Position numbers and translations under genes: made by a program | Notes under the pieces: generated by a model | What the model saw: only the letters and a program-made list of their open reading frames with translations | What the model was told of the DNA's origin: nothing | The model's database searches: none | Assembly: GCA_003524705.1 (NCBI GenBank) | Contig: DQGV01000183.1 | Location: 1 to 6,219, forward strand | Direction: 5' to 3' | DNA length: 6,219 bases | Source of the DNA: Anaerolineae bacterium | Lineage (GTDB): Bacteria > Chloroflexota > Anaerolineae > Anaerolineales > Villigracilaceae | Shown here: piece after piece, positions 1 through 4,578 of the stretch | Layout of the letters: each line of letters begins with the position of its first letter | Numbering within the stretch: the stretch's first letter is position 1

Positions 1-243
1 GCTATCTTCTTTGTCCATAAATTTTTCATCCATTTGCGCTTTCACGAAAATCTTCATATACATATTCTGATAAAAATCATCGGCGTCAAAAATAGGTGGG
101 TCAATCCGAATATTTTTTATATTTTTTTTTGATAATGCGTTTGCATATCGACGTATTTTTGCATCGTTTTTCTCTAGCCATAAACGAGCCTTTTCCCCTC
201 TTGCTACTAATTGTGGGTCTCTTGCAACTGTAGATGTAGACAT
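1..243 (-). CDS. Hypothetical protein, N-terminal part only (runs off left edge)
   Basis: The reverse strand reads open from an ATG at 243-241 to the window edge, giving 81 codons starting MSTSTVARDPQLVARGEK with no stop. The start is well supported: AGGAG (complement of 251-255) lies 7 bases upstream, and a near-consensus promoter lies about 55-85 bases upstream. The visible part is hydrophilic and rich in Lys, Asp and Ala, with no signal peptide or membrane segment. The first 40 residues look helical and basic; a short stretch around residues 47-60 (IRIDPPIFDADDFY) is less charged. I do not recognise the family and the C-terminal part is missing, so no function is offered. It is transcribed away from the replication block and has the best promoter in the window, so it may be an early or constitutively expressed gene; that is inference. 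Confidence 0.8.
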   Translation of the reverse strand, partial: MSTSTVARDPQLVARGEKARLWLEKNDAKIRRYANALSKKNIKNIRIDPPIFDADDFYQNMYMKIFVKAQMDEKFMDKEDS

Positions 244-269
244 AATATTTCTCCTATAAGTTTTGTTTT

Positions 270-288
270 CAGTCTCTGGCGGAGACCG
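270..288 (-). promoter_or_regulatory. 5' leader hairpin of the leftward transcript
   Basis: Read on the minus strand, 288-282 pairs with 276-270 in a 7-bp stem (five Watson-Crick pairs GTCTC/GAGAC, one G-U, then one C-G) around a CGCCA loop. The G-U pair becomes an A/C mismatch on the plus strand, so the structure suits the leftward RNA better. It would begin about four bases from the predicted 5' end and lies well before the Shine-Dalgarno. It has no following U-run, so it is not a terminator; a 5'-end stabilising hairpin is the simplest reading. Confidence 0.4.
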
Positions 289-298
289 ATTAAAAATG

Positions 299-328
299 AT
301 TATATACTAACGTGTATAAATTTGTCAA
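299..328 (-). promoter_or_regulatory. Near-consensus sigma-70 promoter for the leftward gene
   Basis: On the minus strand a perfect -35 TTGACA (complement of 323-328) is followed after 18 bases by a perfect -10 TATAAT (complement of 299-304). An alternative -10, TATATA (complement of 301-306), gives a 16-base spacer. Transcription would start near 292, leaving a leader of about 49 bases before the ATG at 243. Two perfect hexamers with usable spacing are unlikely by chance directly upstream of a gene with a good Shine-Dalgarno. Confidence 0.8.
303..318. promoter_or_regulatory. Candidate operator palindrome inside the leftward promoter
   Basis: TATAC-N6-GTATA forms a perfect 5-bp inverted repeat that begins inside the -10 and lies almost entirely in the spacer of the leftward promoter. 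A dimeric repressor bound here would block RNA polymerase. The arms are short and AT-rich, so chance is possible. No repressor gene is visible in the window. Confidence 0.35.
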
Positions 329-366
329 CCCCCAAAAAAACTAAACATTTAGACTGTTCCAATCGT

Positions 367-372
367 TATTAT
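367..372 (+). promoter_or_regulatory. Possible -10 element of a leaderless rightward promoter
   Basis: TATTAT (5 of 6 matches to TATAAT) lies at -10 to -5 relative to the ATG at 377, so transcription would begin at or beside the start codon. No Shine-Dalgarno-like purine run precedes this ATG, as expected for a leaderless mRNA. No good -35 is seen; the closest is TAAACA at 342-347 with a 19-base spacer. The AT-rich setting makes a chance -10 match possible. Confidence 0.35.
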
Positions 373-376
373 ATTC

Positions 377-913
377 ATGGAACAAAAATTACCTATCACC
401 AAAATCACAATTGAGCGCATCGGCACGAAAGATGCCTTTATCAGAAAATGGTACGAGGGATGGAATGAGGCAGATGCCGGTCCATGCAATATAGAAACTT
501 ACGAACAAAATGTAAATTTCTATAATCTATTAGATACATACAAAGAGCAAGGCTACACCGTTTGGGTAGATGGCTATGGGTTAGGACACGCACTCAAAGG
601 TCGCATCACTAGAATTGATATTTTGAAATGTGGGGAAGTCTGGAAGATTAAAAAATATCCCTATGGTTGGAGAGCAAGCACACCCGCCTTAGAAACAAAA
701 GAAATCAACGAGCAAGAATTAGACCAACTTATAAAGTGGCTCAAAGAAAAGAAATGGAATGTCTTTGAGTTTCAAAGTAAAGATAGATTTTTGGCTTTCA
801 AAGGCAAAGCCAGACCAATCAACGATAAGAGAACAATCCTATCTTTGCGACGCAAAGCAATTCAACAAAAAGTTAATTACTTTGTGGATTTTGCTTTCTA
901 TCCAACGGGATAA
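377..913 (+). CDS. Hypothetical protein, 178 aa
   Basis: This 178-residue soluble protein is not recognised. It is rich in aromatic residues (WYEGW at 25-29, GYTVWVDGYGLGHAL at 59-73, KKYPYGWRA at 92-100) and in lysine, with no signal peptide or membrane segment. A central beta-like part (about 59-100) is followed by a predicted helix (about 110-126, NEQELDQLIKWLKEKKW) and a basic C-terminal part (KRTILSLRRKAIQQK at 151-165). The ATG at 377 is the first in frame, and codon use resembles the genes downstream. There is no ribosome-binding site; a -10-like hexamer directly upstream suggests leaderless expression. It is divergent from the leftward gene and separated from the replication genes by 78 bases, so it may be a separate early unit. 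No function is proposed. Confidence 0.8.
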   Translation: MEQKLPITKITIERIGTKDAFIRKWYEGWNEADAGPCNIETYEQNVNFYNLLDTYKEQGYTVWVDGYGLGHALKGRITRIDILKCGEVWKIKKYPYGWRASTPALETKEINEQELDQLIKWLKEKKWNVFEFQSKDRFLAFKGKARPINDKRTILSLRRKAIQQKVNYFVDFAFYPTG

Positions 914-919
914 AGGAGG
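913..919 (+). promoter_or_regulatory. Orphan strong Shine-Dalgarno
   Basis: AAGGAGG, a near-perfect anti-16S match, starts on the last base of the preceding stop codon, but no ATG, GTG or TTG follows within range. The only in-register option is CTG at 927-929, which would open a 10-codon peptide (xKYKNIFLAF) stopping at 957-959. It could be a non-canonical leader peptide, a remnant of a lost gene, or chance. The next gene starts 72 bases further on with a much weaker site. Confidence 0.3.
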
Positions 920-991
920 AGATTATCTGAAATATAAAAATATCTTTTTAGCGTTTTAATAAAAATCACAAAATGAAAGCGAGAAATTTAC

Positions 992-1873
992 ATGTTAGAT
1001 ATTCCTGAAAAAGCTAGTAACGCATTTCAAGGAAACATGCAAAATGGCGGAGCAGTAGAACTGCCATTTCCTGCACCTAGTTTCTTTATCGTCAACGGTA
1101 ACGCACAACTTCAACAAGTCGGCGGAATTCACTATTTCGGTGGCTTTGCTTGTGCAAAAACAAAATTACAAGAAGCCGCCGAATCATGGGAAAACGTTGT
1201 CTACCCCGTTCCCGGACTGTACGAAACAGAAAAGATTTTAGAAAGCGGTGAAAAACTTCCAGTATTCGCATCTCGCAATTTAACTGTTGCAATGATTGGT
1301 ATGCGCTTGTTTGCCACACTTAAAAGCGATGGGAAAACCCGTGTTCCAGCATTCTCAAAAGAAGCAATCCCCGGTATTCAAGTAGTTTGTTTGTTGGGCT
1401 ACAAGAATGAGAATAAAGAAATCCTTCCTTGGGCTCCTATCATGATTAGTGCAAGCGGCTATCAAGTCAATAATGTCCGTGATGCTTTCATAAAATGGTT
1501 CAAGGCAATCAAACCAACTGTAAAAAAGTTAGCTCCAAACCAAGAACCTTCCAACATTACAAATTTATTTTGGATGTCCATTGGGACATTTGGAGAAACG
1601 CGCGTTCAAAAACCTGCTGGTCAAAAATTCATTACACCGGTTTCAAGTTTTATTCCAGATGTCTTGGATGAAGATGTTGTCAAATCACGTTATGTCGGCA
1701 ATGAAATCGCCTCTTTGATGGCAGATTTTGCTACTGACGCAAAAGAATGGTTGCACGTCTTTGACAAAGATAAGTTTACTGGTCCAACAAGTCCACAAGG
1801 TTTCACTGAACCTGCTGAAGACCCACATTGGGATTCGCAAGAACAACCACCCGAAGATGACATTCCATTCTAA
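992..1873 (+). CDS. Putative single-stranded DNA-binding protein with SSB-type C-terminal tip
   Basis: The 293-residue protein ends in an acidic, Pro-rich tail (about 272-293) whose last residues are EDDIPF. This matches the C-terminal tip by which bacterial SSBs (E. coli SSB ends DDDIPF) bind replication and repair partners. The rest does not look like the usual roughly 110-residue bacterial SSB OB domain: about 270 residues precede the tail, with a beta-rich N-terminal half (PAPSFFIVNGNAQLQQVGG at 28-46, GIQVVCLLGY at 128-137) and a mixed C-terminal half (VRDAFIKWFKAIKP at 162-175). An analogous phage ssDNA-binding protein, such as a gp2.5-like or unclassified OB-fold protein, is the best inference. 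Its place just ahead of initiator and helicase genes fits this role. ATG 992 follows a weak site (AAAGCGAG, 8 bases upstream). The alternative is a different replication or recombination protein that mimics the SSB tip. Confidence 0.65.
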   Translation: MLDIPEKASNAFQGNMQNGGAVELPFPAPSFFIVNGNAQLQQVGGIHYFGGFACAKTKLQEAAESWENVVYPVPGLYETEKILESGEKLPVFASRNLTVAMIGMRLFATLKSDGKTRVPAFSKEAIPGIQVVCLLGYKNENKEILPWAPIMISASGYQVNNVRDAFIKWFKAIKPTVKKLAPNQEPSNITNLFWMSIGTFGETRVQKPAGQKFITPVSSFIPDVLDEDVVKSRYVGNEIASLMADFATDAKEWLHVFDKDKFTGPTSPQGFTEPAEDPHWDSQEQPPEDDIPF

Positions 1874-1884
1874 GTAGCAACACA

Positions 1885-1906
1885 GGGACATGAGAAATCA
1901 TGTCCC
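1885..1906 (+). promoter_or_regulatory. Perfect 9-bp hairpin with GAAA tetraloop between genes
   Basis: GGGACATGA and TCATGTCCC form a perfect 9-bp stem around GAAA, a GNRA tetraloop only when transcribed rightward. It begins 11 bases after the SSB-like stop codon. The downstream sequence is CU- and U-rich but interrupted (TTCCACCATTTTATTTT), so it is at best a weak intrinsic terminator. More likely it is a partial terminator or an RNA-processing or 3'-end stabilising hairpin that lets the SSB-like protein be made in excess over the helicase genes. It ends 31 bases before the next ATG. Confidence 0.6.
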
Positions 1907-1924
1907 TTCCACCATTTTATTTTC

Positions 1925-1930
1925 AGAGGA
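1925..1930 (+). promoter_or_regulatory. Ribosome-binding site setting the start of the 78-aa gene
   Basis: AGAGGA lies 7 bases before the ATG at 1938. The longer in-frame ATG at 1890 lies inside the hairpin stem and has no such site, so this element decides the start. Confidence 0.6.
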
Positions 1931-1937
1931 TTCAATA

Positions 1938-2174
1938 ATGCCAGTGGTTAACTTCGCAAAGCAAAAATTTGTATCAACATTTTTATTCATCATTTCAAAA
2001 ATTATTGACCGTAAACCTCAACCCGGTTGCCATGTCATTTTCACAACGGACACCACGTTGATTATTTCACCTGATGGGTTCAACGTTGCCTTGAATCATC
2101 AAGCCGCCGCAGACCTTTCACAGAAACTGTCGCCTCAAAATAAACCGCAAGAAATTGTTAAAGCAAGTTTATAG
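1938..2174 (+). CDS. Small hypothetical protein, 78 aa
   Basis: Starting at MPVVNFAKQKF, the 78-residue product has a hydrophobic N-terminal stretch (FVSTFLFIISKII, about residues 11-23), a beta-like middle (CHVIFTTDTTLIISPDGFNVAL at about 31-52) and a polar, Gln/Lys-rich end. The hydrophobic run is short and flanked by lysines, so it is probably an amphipathic helix rather than a true membrane anchor. An upstream in-frame ATG at 1890 would add 16 residues but is buried in the hairpin. It sits between the SSB-like and initiator genes, and its stop (TAG) overlaps the next gene's Shine-Dalgarno, so it is probably translated as part of the replication operon. Family not recognised; an accessory replication role is inferred from position only. 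Confidence 0.65.
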   Translation: MPVVNFAKQKFVSTFLFIISKIIDRKPQPGCHVIFTTDTTLIISPDGFNVALNHQAAADLSQKLSPQNKPQEIVKASL

Positions 2175-2182
2175 GATAAACC

Positions 2183-3211
2183 ATGAGCGTAAAACTAATG
2201 ACCCTCACCTATGAAGCGCATTTCCATGATATTGAATTTATCAAAGAAGTTACCAAGAAATCTACAGGCGAAAAATTGGAAAAGAAAATAAAGATAGTTG
2301 CTTCAACTGCAAAGTCGGTAACACTTGCTCTATCTGACCACGCCAACGATGAAGGCGAGGGAGCATATCCAAGTTTAACAACTTTAGAAGATAAAACTGA
2401 ATTATCTCGTATGACTGTGGTTGTAACACTGCAAGCCCTAAAATACGCTGGAATTATTCATTATGCAGGCACAAGTAAATTCAGCACAAGTAACTATACG
2501 GTTATTAAGAAAAAACTTATTGAAATGGCATCTTGGGAAAGAAAAAGCAGAAAAAAGGTAGTAAAGCCACTTTACCAAGAAGATTTAGGCAGTAAAGCCA
2601 CTTTACCACAGGAAGTAAAGCCGCTTTCAGAAAATAGTAAAGCCGCTTTACCCGAACCATCCTTTAACCATCAATTAACCAATGACGCTGAAGCGTCTCT
2701 TTCTTCACAACCCCAAAACACCAAGAAAGGCGATGGCGTTGACTTCATGCTTTACGGCATGAAACTCGCCGAAGAAAAAGCCGCAAGGGAAGGGCTACCT
2801 GTTGATGTGTCCAATGCCTTGGCGAACTTTCCCGCAGAATGTCAAAAACCTGCTCGCCTGATTTATCAAAAATTCAAACTGATTCCACCTGAAAAACCAA
2901 AGTCTGGCAAGGGCGGTGATTTTGCCCTGTGGATTTTAGGCATTAATCAAATCCTGAAAACTTGTGGAATGTATAAAGTTTCTTTAGACGTGGCTTTTGA
3001 TGAACTTTATAAAAACTGGAACAAAAGTCCGTTTAGCTACAAAAGCCCTCAATCTTTTGTGGGTCCAATGCAATCAGCATTGGCACATTTAGAAATTAAA
3101 AATGCTGATGAAAACATCGAGTATGCCTCCCAATCCTCTAATACAAATAGCGTTCCAAATCCTATGCCAAGACCATTAACGCTAAAACCATTACGAAAGA
3201 AGACAGCCTAA
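2183..3211 (+). CDS. Winged-helix replication initiator-like protein (lambda O / replisome-organizer type), carrying the putative origin
   Basis: The N-terminal domain contains a helix-turn-helix of the kind used by phage and plasmid replication proteins (HTH_36-like): residues 62-92, with YPSLTTLEDKTELSRM and TLQALKYAGII. A polar linker follows (about 113-185), rich in Lys, Pro, Ser and Gln. A C-terminal domain of about 185-310 includes FALWILGINQIL (247-258) and a predicted helical segment, and the end is a basic, Pro-rich tail. The linker DNA holds four palindromic repeats (2561-2651), as in lambda gene O, where origin iterons lie mid-gene. By analogy the N-terminal domain would bind these repeats and the C-terminal part would recruit the helicase encoded next door. 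ATG 2183 is 8 bases past the previous stop, with AGGAT 5 bases upstream. A plain transcription regulator is less likely given the context. No distinct helicase-loader gene is present in the window. Confidence 0.75.
   Translation: MSVKLMTLTYEAHFHDIEFIKEVTKKSTGEKLEKKIKIVASTAKSVTLALSDHANDEGEGAYPSLTTLEDKTELSRMTVVVTLQALKYAGIIHYAGTSKFSTSNYTVIKKKLIEMASWERKSRKKVVKPLYQEDLGSKATLPQEVKPLSENSKAALPEPSFNHQLTNDAEASLSSQPQNTKKGDGVDFMLYGMKLAEEKAAREGLPVDVSNALANFPAECQKPARLIYQKFKLIPPEKPKSGKGGDFALWILGINQILKTCGMYKVSLDVAFDELYKNWNKSPFSYKSPQSFVGPMQSALAHLEIKNADENIEYASQSSNTNSVPNPMPRPLTLKPLRKKTA
2561..2651. repeat. Four iteron-like palindromic repeats, putative replication origin
   Basis: Four copies of a 15-bp element lie at 2561-2575, 2592-2606, 2615-2629 and 2637-2651. 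Copies 1 and 2 read GTAAAGCCACTTTAC, copy 4 reads GTAAAGCCGCTTTAC (a perfect 7-1-7 palindrome) and copy 3 ends CTTTCA instead of CTTTAC. Start-to-start distances are 31, 23 and 22 bases, near three, two and two helical turns, so sites would face about the same side of DNA. Copies 1 and 3 are read in one codon register (VKPLY, VKPLS) and copies 2 and 4 in another (SKATLP, SKAALP). The DNA word is therefore conserved while the peptide is not, which argues for a protein-binding site rather than a protein repeat. Confidence 0.75.
2663..2697. other. AT-rich patch and inverted repeat beside the iterons (possible unwinding element)
   Basis: Directly after the last iteron, 2661-2683 is about 70% A+T and contains TTAACCA twice (2664-2670 and 2675-2681), 11 bases apart. 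It is followed by GACGCT-GA-AGCGTC (2684-2697), a perfect 6-bp inverted repeat. In lambda the iterons are likewise followed by an AT-rich stretch and an inverted repeat. The AT bias is modest for this window, so the unwinding role is inference. Confidence 0.4.
2744..2763. repeat. 7-bp inverted repeat downstream of the putative origin
   Basis: TTCATGC, a 6-base loop TTTACG, then GCATGAA form a perfect hairpin-capable repeat inside the initiator gene, about 90 bases past the last iteron. It may be a primase or replication-fork signal or a chance repeat; nothing further distinguishes these. Confidence 0.3.
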
Positions 3212-4576
3212 ATGACAGATTATTTCCCTCACGAGAAAGAAACCCCTGCATCACCTAGTGTTCCCCATAGTCGTGAAGCCGAAGAAGCTGTTGTCGGCGC
3301 AGTGCTAATCAATCCAGATGTTTATTACGATATTGCCGCTTTTCTCAAAGGCGATGATTTTTATATTCATCGCAACAAGTGGATGTGGGAAGCAATAGAA
3401 AAACTAAAAGAGAAACGCACTGACATAGATTTACTCACCGTATCAAACGAACTGGAGAAAAGCGGAAAACTTTCAGAGATTGGCGGCTCTGCCTACATCA
3501 CATCTTTGATTAATCAAGTACCAACATCACTGAATGCAGAATCATACGCTCGTATTGTCAAAGAATATTCCATTCGTAGAGGATTAATTAATTCCGCCAA
3601 TGAAATTGCCTCACTTGCCTACAAAGAACAAGATATTGAAAAAATAAAATCAGGTGCTTACGACTCTGTTGAAAAGGCAATTTCCTATTCCGTATCTTCC
3701 GAAATGAAACCTGCCAAACAATTGATGTCAGAATTTTATGACCACGTTGATGAATTAAGTAGATTAGAGGAAGACCAAGACCCAAGAATAAAAACTGGTT
3801 TTATAGATTTAGATAAGCTACTAACGATTAATAACGGTGACTTAATAACAGTGGCTGGTCGTCCAGGTATGGGTAAATCCGGGTTCGCTACCAGTGTTGC
3901 CTTATACAATGTAATTGAAAAAAACAAAAGCGTCGCTATTTTTTCTCTTGAAATGAGCGATCTTCAAAATTCAAGCCGCTTGATTTCTCAACTTGAAAAT
4001 TTAGATTTACAAAAAGTTCAAAAAGGAAAATTAGAACAACATGAGTGGCCACGGTTTACACATGCAGTTGAACAGATTGCAAACAGTAACCTTTTTATCA
4101 ACGAGAATCCAGACTTAACAGTTCCTCAAATTAGAGCTTTATCTAAAAAAATAAAATCGCGTCATGGCTTAGATTTAATAATCATAGATTACTTAGGGTT
4201 AATAGAAGGGGTTGGAGAAAACCGTACACAAGAAGTTTCATACATAAGTCGAAATCTAAAAAAGATGGCAAGGGCATTAAATGTCCCAGTTCTTTCATTG
4301 CACCAAATGAATCGTGAAATTGAAAAAAGGGGCGATGGGAAACCCCAACTTTCTGACCTAAGAGACTCTGGCAGTATTGAACAAGATAGCGATTCCGTTC
4401 TTTTTTTCTATGGAAAAGGTGAGGTTTCCGCAATTAATCATACACGTCCAGTCAAAGCGTCTTTAGCAAAACAAAGACAAGGTCCCGCAGATAAAACCAT
4501 TGACTTAATCATCCACGAGAAAACAACCAAGTTCGATAATGCCGCAACAGTTCACCAAAGGAGTAACCAAAGATAA
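3212..4576 (+). CDS. dnaB: Replicative DNA helicase, DnaB family
   Basis: The 454-residue product is full length for DnaB (E. coli 471). The N-terminal helicase domain starts at PHSREAEEAVVGAVL (18-32). The RecA-like ATPase domain runs from about 195 to 443 with Walker A GRPGMGKS (216-223), SLEM (245-248), Walker B LIIIDY (322-327), a sensor segment ending in Q365 M N R, LSDLRDSGSIEQDSD (380-394) and the arginine-finger segment KQRQGP (420-425), then KFDN (440-443). It unwinds DNA ahead of the fork as a hexamer. The region just after SLEM (DLQNSSRLISQLENLDLQKV) departs from host DnaB, which usually has a recognisable QL-R sequence there, and H364 replaces the usual Ser before the sensor Gln; this suggests a mobile-element copy rather than the host gene. 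The ATG abuts the previous stop, so translation is probably coupled. Whether it replaces or supplements host DnaB is unknown. Confidence 0.95.
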   Translation: MTDYFPHEKETPASPSVPHSREAEEAVVGAVLINPDVYYDIAAFLKGDDFYIHRNKWMWEAIEKLKEKRTDIDLLTVSNELEKSGKLSEIGGSAYITSLINQVPTSLNAESYARIVKEYSIRRGLINSANEIASLAYKEQDIEKIKSGAYDSVEKAISYSVSSEMKPAKQLMSEFYDHVDELSRLEEDQDPRIKTGFIDLDKLLTINNGDLITVAGRPGMGKSGFATSVALYNVIEKNKSVAIFSLEMSDLQNSSRLISQLENLDLQKVQKGKLEQHEWPRFTHAVEQIANSNLFINENPDLTVPQIRALSKKIKSRHGLDLIIIDYLGLIEGVGENRTQEVSYISRNLKKMARALNVPVLSLHQMNREIEKRGDGKPQLSDLRDSGSIEQDSDSVLFFYGKGEVSAINHTRPVKASLAKQRQGPADKTIDLIIHEKTTKFDNAATVHQRSNQR

Positions 4577-4578
4577 CT

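Noticed and set aside
211..414. 67-codon plus-strand frame across the divergent promoter region
   Set aside because: It overlaps the start of the minus-strand gene, the promoter and the start of the next gene, has a Cys/Asn/His-rich random-looking product and no ribosome-binding site.
759..959. Plus-strand open frame overlapping the end of the 178-aa gene, as a possible frameshifted extension
   Set aside because: It overlaps the coding frame of 377-913, which ends cleanly at TAA; no slippery site or domain interruption is visible, and only the last 10 codons lie beyond the stop.
930..991. Promoter for the SSB-like gene (TATAAA at 933-938, TTTAAT at 955-960)
   Set aside because: The stretch is AT-rich and no acceptable -35 lies at 16-18 bases from either hexamer, so a specific call is not supported.
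1890..1937. Upstream in-frame ATG that would extend the 78-aa protein by 16 residues
   Set aside because: The ATG sits inside the stem of the GAAA hairpin with no ribosome-binding site, while AGAGGA precedes the ATG at 1938 at good spacing.
2561..2651. CRISPR-like array
   Set aside because: Repeats are only 15 bp with 7-16 base intervals and lie inside a coding gene; this fits iterons, not CRISPR.
4182..4433. Antisense open frames within dnaB, DUF5131 and the SSB-like gene
   Set aside because: They lie opposite strongly supported genes, have no ribosome-binding sites and give low-complexity, unfamiliar products; they are shadows.
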